Source of the DNA: Bacteroidota bacterium
GTDB taxonomy: Bacteria; Bacteroidota; Bacteroidia; Cytophagales; Cytophagaceae
Assembly (NCBI GenBank): GCA_023391415.1
Contig: JAEWAY010000033.1
Span: 62,001 to 126,000 of the forward strand
DNA length: 64,000 nucleotides
Direction of reading: 5' to 3'
Position 1 is the stretch's first letter. Every line of letters begins with the position of its first letter. The position numbers and the translations under genes were made by a program. The notes beneath the pieces are model-generated. The model ran no database searches, was not told the origin of the DNA, and saw nothing but the letters and a program-made list of their open reading frames with translations. Below are positions 43,090 through 53,201 of this stretch, one piece after another.

Positions 43090-44169
43090 ATGAAATATCC
43101 GGAAAAAGTAGTGATTGGCCTCATGTCAGGCACCTCACTGGACGGGCTGGACATAGCGGCCTGCCTGTTTTCGGGAGAGGGGGCCAGCCAGCGTTTTCAA
43201 CTTCTCAGGGCTGAAACCATCGAATACGACGCCAGACTGAAAAAAAAGCTATCCGGGCTCATGTCCGCCAGCGCCCTGGAGTACGCCCAAATGGACTTCG
43301 ACTTTGGTTATTATATGGGGGATCAGGTAGCCGTATTTCTAGATCGTCACTCGCTCAGGGCGGATCTGGTCGCGTCGCACGGACATACCATCTTTCATCA
43401 GCCTCACCTTGGATTTACTTCGCAAATAGGCCATGGAGCCTGTATCTCGGCCCGATGCCGCCTGCCAGTGATCTATGATTTCCGATCCCTGGACGTAGCC
43501 CTGGGTGGGCAAGGAGCTCCATTGGTACCCATAGGCGATAAACTCCTGTTTGGCGATTTTACCTATTGTCTCAATCTGGGTGGTATCGCCAATATTTCTT
43601 TTGACGATTCCCGCGGCAATCGCGTCGCTTTCGACATTTGCCCTGTCAATATGGTGCTCAATGAACTGGCCTCCAAACTCAACAAAGAGTATGATAAAAA
43701 CGGCGACATAGCCGCTTCCGGCAAACTAAGCCCTGATTTGCTAGACCAGCTTGAAATACTCGACTTTTACCATCAGTCAGGACCTAAGTCCCTGGGCAGA
43801 GAATGGGTCGAAAAAAACATATTCCCGCTATTAGACAGGTATCCTATTCCTGTTTCCGATAAACTACATACTTTTTGCGCGCATATCGCCCGCCGCGTAG
43901 CCGCGGTGTTGCCTGTGGAGAATGGGAAAGAGAAAAAAATTCTTATAACAGGTGGTGGAGCCTTTAATACTTTTTTGATAAACGTATTCCGGCAAACCTT
44001 TTCCCGGAAAATCGCGGTACACATACCCGATAGGGATATCATCGCGTATAAGGAAGCGATCGTATTCGCTTTTCTGGGATATTTACGCGCCATTGAGGTT
44101 CCCAATTGCCTCGCCTCCGTTACGGGAGCGTCACGAGATAGTCTCGGAGGCTTATTGGTTAACCCATGA
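43090..44169 (+). CDS. anmK: anhydro-N-acetylmuramic acid kinase
   Basis: AnmK phosphorylates and opens 1,6-anhydro-MurNAc recovered from peptidoglycan turnover. From the ATG at 43090 the 359 residues start KYPEKVVIGLMSGTSLDGLD, the ATP-binding signature; an ATG at 43015 would add 25 residues of non-family sequence inside the coaX gene. The segments LGGQGAPLVPIGD, LNLGGIANIS and ILITGGGAFN complete the fold. Cell-wall lytic enzymes at 27018 and 54237 could supply its substrate, though they are far apart. Confidence 0.95.
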   Translation: MKYPEKVVIGLMSGTSLDGLDIAACLFSGEGASQRFQLLRAETIEYDARLKKKLSGLMSASALEYAQMDFDFGYYMGDQVAVFLDRHSLRADLVASHGHTIFHQPHLGFTSQIGHGACISARCRLPVIYDFRSLDVALGGQGAPLVPIGDKLLFGDFTYCLNLGGIANISFDDSRGNRVAFDICPVNMVLNELASKLNKEYDKNGDIAASGKLSPDLLDQLEILDFYHQSGPKSLGREWVEKNIFPLLDRYPIPVSDKLHTFCAHIARRVAAVLPVENGKEKKILITGGGAFNTFLINVFRQTFSRKIAVHIPDRDIIAYKEAIVFAFLGYLRAIEVPNCLASVTGASRDSLGGLLVNP

Positions 44170-44274
44170 ACCACCCTAAAGCTTCCTTAGCGACGATTAT
44201 CGCTATCGTCTGAATCAACTACAAATTATTTTTATACCTTTAGATAAACAAACCAATCCATTAATATAATTTAA

Positions 44275-45957
44275 ATGAAAAAACTACTACTCGTCTTAAG
44301 TTTTCTGATCCCGGGCCTGATTCAGGCGCAATGCCACGCGGATTTTGACTATTTCGTACAAGCGGACACGCTGGTCGCTTACGCGATCCAGAACGATACA
44401 TCCTCCGCCAGCAGGCAATATGAATGGCGACTAAACTACCACCAAATCATCAGCTCCGCGCAATCCATTTCTCCTCACGGTCTCCAGCCGGGCTTTCATG
44501 AGCTAACCCTCAAGGTCGTATACGCGGATACCGCGACATGCTTTATGACAAAACTGATAAAAATTGGCGACGCTCCTTGTCAGCTTGAGCCATTCGCTTA
44601 TCAAGTCCAAGGACTTTCAGTTGATTTTGACTTTAACAACTCTCTTGAACACGATACCTTGTTCTATACCTATACCTGGAATTTTGGGGACGGCGCTTTC
44701 AGTCAGGGATGGTATCCAACCCATGAATACCCGACATCGGGAACCTATGAAGCGACATTGTACAAAACGGGGCCGGATACCTGTTCCGTAAGTCTGTCGA
44801 TTGAGGTTGGCGAACCCTGCTCCGTCGACTTCAACTTTTCAATATCCGGCAATACGGTAAGCTTTGACGGCACCAGCAATCTTATCGGAGATGGTTCCAC
44901 GCTCTATTGGGATTTTGGCGACAGTACCCAGACTTCGACAGGCGCCTCAAATACGCATACCTATAACGCGGCTGGCCAGTATCTGGTAACACTGAGCGTC
45001 GAGAATCCCCGCGGAAGGTGTCAGATTAAAAAATGGGTGGTAATTGAAGATAAGGATACTTCGACGCTATACCCTGTATCAATCATACTAAGTGTCAATT
45101 CAGGCATCCTTCATAAAAATATCGTTTCCTTTTACTCAACTGATCAGGCCACCATTGAATTCGTAAAAAGCATTGTTCTTGACAGCGGCTATGTTCACAG
45201 ATACCAGCTCCCCCAAGGCAGCTATCTGATCCAGGCTACACCGCATCCCGACTCCGACTATTTTCATATCTACGAACCTACGTACTATGGAAATTCGACG
45301 GACTGGTCCTCCGCGACAATATTACAACTTACCGAAAGTAAAAGCATATCCATCGACATGATCGCCATGACGGATCAAAACAGGCCGGACGATTCATGGT
45401 ATACCGGTGAGGATCGTATTGAAGGCCATATATACGAAACCAATCCTAACGCCCGCGCGCTTGGCAAGACAGGATTTGAAAGCGTTATGGTGACTCTGTA
45501 CAACTCTTTGGGGCAAAAGCTTTCCGTCACCTTTACCGATAGCGAAGGCAGGTACGTCTTTACCAACCTGCCAGCGGGTGACTATACCCTGAAAATCACC
45601 TATCCGGGCAATATGGAATCCATGACATTGCAGGTAACGCTGGATGGCGACTCTTCGACGATCGAAGAGACCGAAGCGCTGGACTGGTCCAAGGAATATC
45701 TGGTGACAAATACGTTTTCCAAAAACGAATCCACCCATATTCTTATCGCTCCCAATCCTGTGACGGACCACTTGATAATCAATGGCCCGACCGGAAAATT
45801 TGAGTTCGAGATAATCAATACTTTCGGACAGGTCATCGACAAAGGCGCCGGAGATTCCAAAACCATCATCAACACTACAAATCTCCTTCCCGGCGCCTAT
45901 CTGGTCAGAATACACGACAAGAATGGCGTAACGATAAAACAAATCATAAAAAACTAG
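44275..45957 (+). CDS. PKD-domain secreted protein with T9SS type A sorting domain
   Basis: The 560 residues contain a signal peptide (MKKLLLVLSFLIPGLIQAQC), a degenerate first PKD-like unit, two PKD domains with WNFGDGAFSQG and YWDFGDSTQT, a middle region without a name, a prealbumin-like carboxypeptidase-regulatory/SdrD-B domain (VTLYNSLGQKLSVTF then YVFTNLPAGDYTLKI) and a T9SS tail with LIAPNPVTDHLI and GAYLVRI. These domains bind or space on the cell surface and carry no catalytic motif. It is followed by a 21-bp perfect hairpin. Confidence 0.9.
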   Translation: MKKLLLVLSFLIPGLIQAQCHADFDYFVQADTLVAYAIQNDTSSASRQYEWRLNYHQIISSAQSISPHGLQPGFHELTLKVVYADTATCFMTKLIKIGDAPCQLEPFAYQVQGLSVDFDFNNSLEHDTLFYTYTWNFGDGAFSQGWYPTHEYPTSGTYEATLYKTGPDTCSVSLSIEVGEPCSVDFNFSISGNTVSFDGTSNLIGDGSTLYWDFGDSTQTSTGASNTHTYNAAGQYLVTLSVENPRGRCQIKKWVVIEDKDTSTLYPVSIILSVNSGILHKNIVSFYSTDQATIEFVKSIVLDSGYVHRYQLPQGSYLIQATPHPDSDYFHIYEPTYYGNSTDWSSATILQLTESKSISIDMIAMTDQNRPDDSWYTGEDRIEGHIYETNPNARALGKTGFESVMVTLYNSLGQKLSVTFTDSEGRYVFTNLPAGDYTLKITYPGNMESMTLQVTLDGDSSTIEETEALDWSKEYLVTNTFSKNESTHILIAPNPVTDHLIINGPTGKFEFEIINTFGQVIDKGAGDSKTIINTTNLLPGAYLVRIHDKNGVTIKQIIKN

Positions 45958-45978
45958 GCGGAGTCACAAGCCCCGATT

Positions 45979-46025
45979 AATAAGCCTCAGGCGGAACTCT
46001 TTTTGAGTTCCGCCTGAGGCTTATT
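45979..46025 (+). terminator. 21-bp perfect hairpin after the PKD gene
   Basis: Two 21-base arms, with core GCCTCAGGCGGAACTC, pair perfectly around a TTTTT loop. The right arm ends in CTTATT. It lies 22 nt after the stop at 45957. Confidence 0.85.
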
Positions 46026-46204
46026 CCACTTACACTTTTCAATACTATATTCTTCATACTCCCCCAATAAGCTTTCCTCAATCCGGACGAACCAATTCCT
46101 GATAAAAATTTACTCGTCAAATCGCGGCGTTGTAAAAAAACACCTCTGTTTACTGCTTCCCCATACCACAAACTGATTTTATAATAAGCCCGAAGACTGG
46201 CCTC

Positions 46205-46261
46205 CTTCTAATATAAAAGGCGGCCGTATTCAGAAATACGCGCCGCCTTTTATATTAGAAG
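46205..46261 (-). terminator. 20-bp hairpin with bulge after plsY
   Basis: Outer arms of 20 bp with core AAAAGGCGGC are perfect; an inner 6-bp stem CGTATT/AATACG is separated by one bulged C. On the minus strand the right side runs into TTTATATT. It lies 16 nt past the stop of plsY. Between this and the hairpin at 45979 are about 180 bp with no convincing gene. Confidence 0.75.
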
Positions 46262-46276
46262 AACTATAGTATTACT

Positions 46277-46927
46277 TCATTCTTCCCTTTTCTTTTTCAA
46301 TCGGATTCTCGTTTTATTCTCCTGTCCATTGATCAGGCGTTTTATATTTTTCTGATGGGTAATCACCACCACACTCGCGAGCGCGAACGCGAAGACAATC
46401 GTCAGCGGCTCATCCGGCTTGAATCTTGGCATAAGAAAAGCCATAGGAAAAGCGAGAGCCGCGAGCATGGAACCCAGAGAAACATATTTTGAAATCACCA
46501 ACACGATAAAAAATACACCGATACAAATCAACGCTATTGTAAGGTTGATCGCCAGGATCATTCCCAGCAACGTAGCTACGCCTTTACCTCCCCTGAAGTT
46601 GGCGTATATGGGAAAAATATGCCCAAGCGCCGCCGCCAAACCAAAAAGCAGCATCCATAGCTCCAGTTTGTCCGCCGAGATCTGATGCATCTCCAAAAGC
46701 ACGCGGGCCAGATTGGTCGCCATAAAGCCTTTTAAAAGGTCCGCGATCATGACCACAACCCCCGCCTTCTTTCCCAGTGTACGGAGCGTATTGGTCGCTC
46801 CGGCGTTTCCGCTCCCATACTCCCTCACGTCAATCCCGTGAACAGCCCTGCCATACCATACCGCTGTAGGTATGGAACCGACAAAATACGCGATCAATAA
46901 ACCGATAATAATAAAAATAACGTCCAT
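46277..46927 (-). CDS. plsY: acylphosphate:glycerol-3-phosphate acyltransferase
   Basis: PlsY acylates glycerol-3-phosphate from acyl-phosphate and starts phospholipid synthesis. The 216-residue inner-membrane protein has five or six helices and the three conserved loops: GSIPTAVWYGR, YGSGNAGATNTLRTLGKKAG and NFRGGKGVATLLG. All are in order. It ends with a basic RIRLKKKREE tail. It is followed by a strong hairpin and preceded by a 111-bp gap to the 1765-residue gene. Confidence 0.96.
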   Translation of the reverse strand: MDVIFIIIGLLIAYFVGSIPTAVWYGRAVHGIDVREYGSGNAGATNTLRTLGKKAGVVVMIADLLKGFMATNLARVLLEMHQISADKLELWMLLFGLAAALGHIFPIYANFRGGKGVATLLGMILAINLTIALICIGVFFIVLVISKYVSLGSMLAALAFPMAFLMPRFKPDEPLTIVFAFALASVVVITHQKNIKRLINGQENKTRIRLKKKREE

Positions 46928-47038
46928 CTATTAATTAAAACATTAATTCTGATAAAACAGTTTGTCCGGCAATTTAAGCAAAACGCGCCTAACAGTAAAT
47001 TTTTATTCTCTTATTACGGGTTAGTTCCGTTCAGAGTT

Positions 47039-50000
47039 TTATTTAAGCAGGTTCCGGAGTCGCTCCTGTTCCTGCTGCAATCGTCGTTTTTCTTCGATAC
47101 TATGCTCTTTCTTAACACGATTCAATTCAGGTTCTTCGATTACCTTACCCTGTTTTTTTCTCACAGGCCTACCTTCTTCCTCAAAATCTTCATAATCCTC
47201 CTCGACAAGCTCAGGTTCTTCTTCTTCCTGAATATCAAGCTCCAAAACAGGCTCATCCGAAGTTTTTGGAATACGATCCGGTACATAACCCGTCTCTCCC
47301 CTCAGATATTTTTGTTTAAAGTCCGTCAGGAAGTCCGATTTTTCCATAAAATCCGCTTCCACAAAAAACAGCTTCGTACGATCGGTCTGCTCACCCTTGG
47401 AACGTTTCGCGATCACCGCGTTGACTTCATCGCTTGAAGAAGTAATAGCGACCCGGTTATTGTCATAGGTAAAGAAATACCAGTTGTTCGGAGTCGGTTC
47501 CAGCAACAGATTGACGACATCTCCGTTCAGTGTTTTCCGGATTTCCACGTAGCCCGTCATCACGCGATCAATCTCCGTCGTATTGATATTCGCCACTTTT
47601 ACAGGCCCATGGCTATAAAACGCCTTATGCGTATTGGACCATTTCATATTGACATCCGACAGGACTATCCCATCCGCGAATACCCCGGAGATCTGATATA
47701 GAGGAAGCGAAACCCCGGCGGATTTATTGAGATAGTTCTTATACTCCTTGTCCCCGATCAGGTCCAGCATCTTTTTATTCTTCTTCATCTCCATAGCGTG
47801 CAACAAGACGGGATCCTGAATCATTTCGGACTCGTGCGGCGGAATAATATCAGCCACGATACGGATATTGTCCGCCAAGGCCACCGGAATCGTCTTATGC
47901 ATGGCAAACTTGAAAACCATCATATTGTTGAATGAATAGAAGCTCGAATCAATTTCCGCCGACCCACTTCCCGAAGCCAGAAGGCGCAATCCTTTATTTT
48001 CCTCTATGTAATTGAATAACCCGCTAAACTCTACGGTGGAGTTATTGTCGTCGTAAATAAATAAGTTGCCCGCCACCATATCCGGATCCTGGAGCTTTCT
48101 TTCGGAAGCCACCTTAAAGATCGATGAATCCGGATGGGAGCTAAACTTCAGAATACCTTTGGTCATGAATACGTCAAAATCTTCCGGCTCATCCTTTTCG
48201 GAAATAAATGTAGTATAGAGATCCGTCTTATTATTAATGCTCAGACCGGTGGTAAGGGGATTGCCGTTGTCCGCCTTCGGGTCTTCCAGCATAATCCGAA
48301 CATTGGTATTATCCCCATCATTTTTGTATTGTAGCCACTGCGAATAGCTCAGCGCGCCCTTCAGGTCAAGTTTGACATAGCCGTCAAACAAAAGCTCAGG
48401 CAAATCTGAATGCATCGTGACTTTTCCCTTGTATAGGATTTTTTTGGCGACCTCAATAGAATCCTCCGGATATATCAGACCGACCGCCACCGTTCTTTTT
48501 CGCTCACTTACCGTGTTGAGTACAGCCGGTTGCTCCAGTTCCTGCATATGCTGATTCTGTACCGATTCCACTTCTTCCACACTTTCCTGTTTGGAAGACT
48601 TCTTGTCCTTTTTACCTTTGCCACCAGCTTTCTTTTTCTTGCCCGAAGCTTCCTGTTCCTGAGCGATCTTTTCATTGGCAAGCTCTTCCAGCACAGTCTC
48701 GCTTTCCTGACTCGCTACCAGAAGCGCCTGAATATCTTCCTCCTGATCTCCCGAATCACTTTTTCCCTTCTTCTTACTTTGTTTGTTTTCCACCACCTGA
48801 TTCATGGCGGCGTAGTTCTTAAAGATAAACGAATAGTTATCTCCGCTGGCGTTTGTATAGGAATATGTCGCGGTACCTCTAAGCCTGTAGCGTCCTTTGA
48901 CCTCAAAAGTCCCATCGTATAGATGATGGTAGGCGTTGACAGTGTCAAACTCGGCCTTGACATTATAAAGGGTCTCCATCAACGCGTTTTCATAAATCGT
49001 CACTTTGTTGTTTTCCGGAAACAGCCTGCCATCGATCACATTGATATGAGGTACTCCCTCAATATTCAACGACAAGGTTTTCATATCATAAATTCCCGCC
49101 TTAGCGTTGAACGCGAGCGAATCCTGATGTGGATGGGTAGAATAGAAATAGGAATTGGATATATCATGGCCTTCCGTATTCATAACCACTCTTTCTTCAT
49201 TGAGATACCAGACACCTTTCTCAATGGATGTCTTATATCTCAGATATGGAAATTCCGTACTCGCGAAGCCGGCTACTTCAGGACCAAAGGTGGCCACGTC
49301 CTTTTCGAGGTCGAAGGTCAGGCGGCAATCGGAGCTTCGGATCGCGGGCTTGGCGGGAATCTCCGAACGCACTGTAAAAGTGGAATGCCGTCCTTCAAAA
49401 CGTTTTTGTTCAAAATGAAACTCCGGTGAGATCGACACGGAACCCCGGGTTTCCAGCACTCCGGAACCCAGCATTCCTCTTTCTGTAACGATAGCCGTAC
49501 CATTCAGCTTCGCGGAATTGTCATACAACTGAAAAGGATCTGTCATATTGGTAAGCTCCATGCTGTCTTTACGAGGCTTCCAGCTCATCTCATATTCTCC
49601 AACCGTCAACAAAGGAAAGGTAACGCTCTGAGGCAAATCCTTATGTGTTCCCGCCTTTGTATCTGAATTCGTTCCAATTGTCAACACGGAATCAACGAAG
49701 AAATGAAACTGATTGGAGTAGCAGGTCGTGTTCAGGTATTCAATATGTCCGTTCCCCGTAAGTCCTCTGTTGTCCATCGTAATCTTATTGAAATAACGTC
49801 CCTTTCCTTCATACAACTGAAAGCCATCGGAAGGAACCGCGTATTCAAAACCCATGGAAAAGTCAGGCATAACCACAAGCTTCGTCTGAAAAACCGGGAA
49901 TATGCCCGCCGATTCGAACTCGCCGTCAAAACCGATGGACTGAGGGTCGTTGCTCGCGAGACTATCTACTGTAAACGGAGGAATTTTGAAACGAATGGTC

Positions 50001-52336
50001 GTATCGTATACCCCTCCGGCGATTTCCTGCTTGTCAAAAAATACGGAAGCGCCGGAGTTCGCGCTAAAAATGGGATATTCCGGATAGTTTACCCTTCCGG
50101 ATTTATTATCCGGCTTATTCAGATAAAGCGTTCCGGAAGAATACCGCAATTCGTTACCCAATACTCTCGCCTTCTTGTCTCCGCTTCTTCCCCCCTTTTC
50201 TTTAGGATCAATGGCCGCGAGCCTGATTTTGTCAATTTCCGGCATATGTACCAGAAAGCTATCGTAATTAAACTCGAAATTCTTCCCGATAAACTGGAAG
50301 TTGGCCGTATTGATCCGGCCATCAAACGCGAATCCCCGATCACCTTTAATCACCAGGGTCTTACTTTCCGGAATAATGAATATGTTGAGGGAGTCCATGA
50401 TACGGACCATATCCACCCCTCGTACCGTCAGATCTCTGGAGTCCAGGTCCAGCGTCGCGTTGTTACCAGATGGTTCCAGCGATTCAAAAGAAAGGTTGTC
50501 ATAATCCTTCTGATCCCGACGGGCTTTGACATAGTGTACGGCTTTGGCCCGGATAGTGATCTCTCCCGACCTGGGTTTATAGTCAATAAACCCCTGTCGC
50601 ATGAGACTTACCATGGCGCCTCGAAGAGTATTTTCCTCTATTTTGAATGTAGTAGCCAGCTCATGAATGGTAAACGGCTCATAATCGTCCGCTTTGGTTT
50701 TCGCCTTCTGACCTTCCGCGTACCCTATGATCATTTGTAATGGGTGAAATCGATATACCCCTTGTAGTCTGGCGTATTTGTTCGCTTCAAAAAACTCGTT
50801 CGACTCAAACTTGCCCGTCAGTTCAGAAGCCGCGTTTGTAATGGAAAACTGAATCTGAGAAGTCTCAATATTCCAGATCAGCGCGTCGACCGTAATTTCC
50901 ATGCGGTGGTATGTATCAATAAAAGGCGTATATCGGTATCCTGAGGTTTTAGTCAGGCGCAGCGTCGAATTATTCTTGGTATACTGCAATATGGTCCCCG
51001 GATGATAAATGGAATCGTTATTTCCCTGGTAAATCACGATGGACGCGATATTGCCGAGAATAGTCGAATCGGAAATTTCGAAACGGTTGGCGATCGCCTT
51101 GATCTTTACCTCTCCATTGCGCTTGATCAAGATTCGGGAACGTCCTTCATCCAGCGATGAACTATAAATCTTACGTCCTTCCAAAGACAGTCCTCCGTAG
51201 TATTCAATATTTTCTCCCACCCCTTTGAGTGGAATATTGCTGGCGAAAGACTTGAATCTGGGATATTGAGCGTCTTCGGCTCTGATTTTTTTCTTGCTTT
51301 GAAACTCAAAAACGCCTTCTACCAATTCATCCGTTTTTTGAGGATAATGAAGGACTACCTGTTCAGCGTTGAATTTGGGAGATTTGACATTAAAGTTGTA
51401 TTCTTTCAGTTCGACAAAGATTTCATCCGGAGCGGCTCCCGCGGTCGCCCAGTCCACCATCCCGCCATTGCCGACAAAAACCCCGTCTTTCAACATCAAT
51501 GTGCCGGTTGTTTTCCTGATAACCGCGCTATCATGCTCGGTCACGATGGCCAGATCCGATTCTTCCAGTTCGATGACCGCTCCTTGTATGACAGGCTGAG
51601 GCGGAGCCGCGTAACCGACATTGAGCATATCGGCGAGATGGTTCTGCTGTTCTTCAAAACCACCCGAAGAAGTTTGCTCATCATCCCAGCCATCGTCTCC
51701 CCAATCATCCCAGCCTCCGGACCAGTCTTCCTGAACCTGCTCCTGATTGTCCCAATCGTCAAAATAGTCCAGGTCGTCGCCCGACCTTCCTTCCAGCGCC
51801 TGGTCGTAAGCGTCTATCGGCGATACGTCCGGCAGGGCTTCAATATAGCTGAATTTAAAGGAAGAGGTCTTCACGTGCAACTGGTTGTAGGCGGAAGAAT
51901 AAAAAAGATCCTTTTCCAGAAAAAGCGCCATGGTCTGAAAAAATTCGTTCCTCGCCTTGGCGTCGTAATGTTTCAATACTTTTTCAGTAACATACAATAT
52001 CGAATCTATATCGGCGCTACTCATCCGATGCCGCTGAACGGCGCTCACAAGAGCGGAGTAAAAATCCGTAAAATTGGTACTGGCCCGCAAACGTTTGCGG
52101 GCCATATCCTGGCTAATACGGATAACACTCTTTTTGGTATTCTCGTCAAGGCTCCCGGTCCACACTGAAGAGAACTCGTTGTAGACCCGAATAGAACGCT
52201 CACTTTTGGTATTGGTCATCATCTGACCCGCCATCTGAATAAAACCCTGAGGGTCATCCGGAAAAACGTATTGCGCGTTGGCCTTTACAACAAAGAAGAG
52301 CAAAAAACCCAATAAAAGATTCTGATAGTTTGACAT
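47039..52336 (-). CDS. giant exported protein of unknown function (1765 residues)
   Basis: The protein starts with a signal peptide (LLLGFLLFFVVKANA) and has no other hydrophobic segment, so it is periplasmic or surface-exposed. Residues 20-180 are helical. An acidic, tryptophan-rich stretch near 185-225 (DDWGDDGWDDE) follows. Most of 260-1500 is a regular beta-rich pattern of short strands. A lysine- and glutamate-rich insert near 1190-1270 (ASGKKKKAGGKGKKDKK) and an acidic, then basic coiled-coil end (about 1690-1765) are unusual. There is no T9SS tail and no enzyme motif. I have seen comparable large proteins in Cytophagales only as hypothetical. It may span the periplasm or coat the outer membrane, which is inference. 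Confidence 0.85.
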   Translation of the reverse strand: MSNYQNLLLGFLLFFVVKANAQYVFPDDPQGFIQMAGQMMTNTKSERSIRVYNEFSSVWTGSLDENTKKSVIRISQDMARKRLRASTNFTDFYSALVSAVQRHRMSSADIDSILYVTEKVLKHYDAKARNEFFQTMALFLEKDLFYSSAYNQLHVKTSSFKFSYIEALPDVSPIDAYDQALEGRSGDDLDYFDDWDNQEQVQEDWSGGWDDWGDDGWDDEQTSSGGFEEQQNHLADMLNVGYAAPPQPVIQGAVIELEESDLAIVTEHDSAVIRKTTGTLMLKDGVFVGNGGMVDWATAGAAPDEIFVELKEYNFNVKSPKFNAEQVVLHYPQKTDELVEGVFEFQSKKKIRAEDAQYPRFKSFASNIPLKGVGENIEYYGGLSLEGRKIYSSSLDEGRSRILIKRNGEVKIKAIANRFEISDSTILGNIASIVIYQGNNDSIYHPGTILQYTKNNSTLRLTKTSGYRYTPFIDTYHRMEITVDALIWNIETSQIQFSITNAASELTGKFESNEFFEANKYARLQGVYRFHPLQMIIGYAEGQKAKTKADDYEPFTIHELATTFKIEENTLRGAMVSLMRQGFIDYKPRSGEITIRAKAVHYVKARRDQKDYDNLSFESLEPSGNNATLDLDSRDLTVRGVDMVRIMDSLNIFIIPESKTLVIKGDRGFAFDGRINTANFQFIGKNFEFNYDSFLVHMPEIDKIRLAAIDPKEKGGRSGDKKARVLGNELRYSSGTLYLNKPDNKSGRVNYPEYPIFSANSGASVFFDKQEIAGGVYDTTIRFKIPPFTVDSLASNDPQSIGFDGEFESAGIFPVFQTKLVVMPDFSMGFEYAVPSDGFQLYEGKGRYFNKITMDNRGLTGNGHIEYLNTTCYSNQFHFFVDSVLTIGTNSDTKAGTHKDLPQSVTFPLLTVGEYEMSWKPRKDSMELTNMTDPFQLYDNSAKLNGTAIVTERGMLGSGVLETRGSVSISPEFHFEQKRFEGRHSTFTVRSEIPAKPAIRSSDCRLTFDLEKDVATFGPEVAGFASTEFPYLRYKTSIEKGVWYLNEERVVMNTEGHDISNSYFYSTHPHQDSLAFNAKAGIYDMKTLSLNIEGVPHINVIDGRLFPENNKVTIYENALMETLYNVKAEFDTVNAYHHLYDGTFEVKGRYRLRGTATYSYTNASGDNYSFIFKNYAAMNQVVENKQSKKKGKSDSGDQEEDIQALLVASQESETVLEELANEKIAQEQEASGKKKKAGGKGKKDKKSSKQESVEEVESVQNQHMQELEQPAVLNTVSERKRTVAVGLIYPEDSIEVAKKILYKGKVTMHSDLPELLFDGYVKLDLKGALSYSQWLQYKNDGDNTNVRIMLEDPKADNGNPLTTGLSINNKTDLYTTFISEKDEPEDFDVFMTKGILKFSSHPDSSIFKVASERKLQDPDMVAGNLFIYDDNNSTVEFSGLFNYIEENKGLRLLASGSGSAEIDSSFYSFNNMMVFKFAMHKTIPVALADNIRIVADIIPPHESEMIQDPVLLHAMEMKKNKKMLDLIGDKEYKNYLNKSAGVSLPLYQISGVFADGIVLSDVNMKWSNTHKAFYSHGPVKVANINTTEIDRVMTGYVEIRKTLNGDVVNLLLEPTPNNWYFFTYDNNRVAITSSSDEVNAVIAKRSKGEQTDRTKLFFVEADFMEKSDFLTDFKQKYLRGETGYVPDRIPKTSDEPVLELDIQEEEEPELVEEDYEDFEEEGRPVRKKQGKVIEEPELNRVKKEHSIEEKRRLQQEQERLRNLLK

Positions 52337-52346
52337 ATAAGCAATC

Positions 52347-53177
52347 CTATAATTTCGAAAACACCAGGCAAGCCCAGTTATTCTTGTATGTTTCTTTTTC
52401 CAGTGTCAGATCATACTTCCCGGCTTTTACGGAAATATCGTCCTGATCGGTTTTATAAAATCCGCTCAAAAGGAGCTTTCCTCCTTTTCTTAATTTTTCG
52501 GCGTAGCGCGGGATTTCTTCCAGCAAGACGTTTTTATTAATATTCGCCAGGAGAATATCATACTGATCCCGGAGCCGAAGTGTTTCGATAGTACCCTGCG
52601 AAACGGATATGTTCACGCGATTATTTAACTGAACATTCTCTTTCATATTGTTGAAAGCCCAGTCTTCGATATCAAAAGCGTCGACCGAGATGGCTCCCAG
52701 CTTTTCAGCCAGTATGGCCAGTATGCCGGTCCCGCTTCCCGCGTCCATCACTACTTTGCCCGTATGATCGATATCAAGCTGATTTTCCACCATCATCGAA
52801 GTAGTTTCATGATGTCCGGTCCCAAAGGACATTTTGGGATTGATAATGATCTCCAGAGGATATTCGGGATCAGGAGCGTGGAAGGAAGCCCTGATCATAC
52901 ACCTGCCCGCTATACGCGTCGGATCAAAATTCTTTTCCCACTCTTCGTTCCAGTTCTTTTCCTCCAGATCTCCGTAGGAGTACTCCAGGGGAAAAAGCTC
53001 TTTATATTTTTGTACCAGATCTTTCAGACAAGCCTCGTCGAAATGCTCCTTTACCACATAGGCGTCTAGCTGATCGCCTTCCATGGCAAAGGAGTCATAA
53101 TGGTATTCATTGAGTTCGGCGATGAGAATATCGGAAAATTCTTCAGGTATTGACAAGGTCACCTTGACGTATTTCAT
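52347..53177 (-). CDS. prmA: ribosomal protein L11 methyltransferase
   Basis: PrmA methylates lysines and the N-terminus of ribosomal protein L11 with S-adenosylmethionine. The 276 residues have an N-terminal substrate-recognition domain of about 90 residues and a Rossmann methyltransferase domain with PKMSFGTGHHETTSM, VVMDAGSGTGILAIL, the acidic motif VDAFDIEDWAFNN and the motif IV LLANINKNVLL. Length is normal. It ends 10 nt before the giant gene and starts 24 nt after tpiA, a frequent neighbourhood in this phylum. Confidence 0.95.
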   Translation of the reverse strand: MKYVKVTLSIPEEFSDILIAELNEYHYDSFAMEGDQLDAYVVKEHFDEACLKDLVQKYKELFPLEYSYGDLEEKNWNEEWEKNFDPTRIAGRCMIRASFHAPDPEYPLEIIINPKMSFGTGHHETTSMMVENQLDIDHTGKVVMDAGSGTGILAILAEKLGAISVDAFDIEDWAFNNMKENVQLNNRVNISVSQGTIETLRLRDQYDILLANINKNVLLEEIPRYAEKLRKGGKLLLSGFYKTDQDDISVKAGKYDLTLEKETYKNNWACLVFSKL

Positions 53178-53201
53178 CCGCGTCGGAACTATTGTTTAAG
53201 A

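Noticed and set aside
45977..46171. 64-codon minus-strand frame
   Set aside because: It ends inside a perfect 21-bp terminator hairpin, so the codons are set by the hairpin; no similarity seen.
49703..50740. 345-codon antisense frame inside the giant gene
   Set aside because: Composition rich in R, V and F and no domain; the long frame results from the codon phase of the 1765-residue gene.
51266..52168. 300-codon antisense frame inside the giant gene
   Set aside because: Same reason: mirror of coding bias on the minus strand, without start context or similarity.
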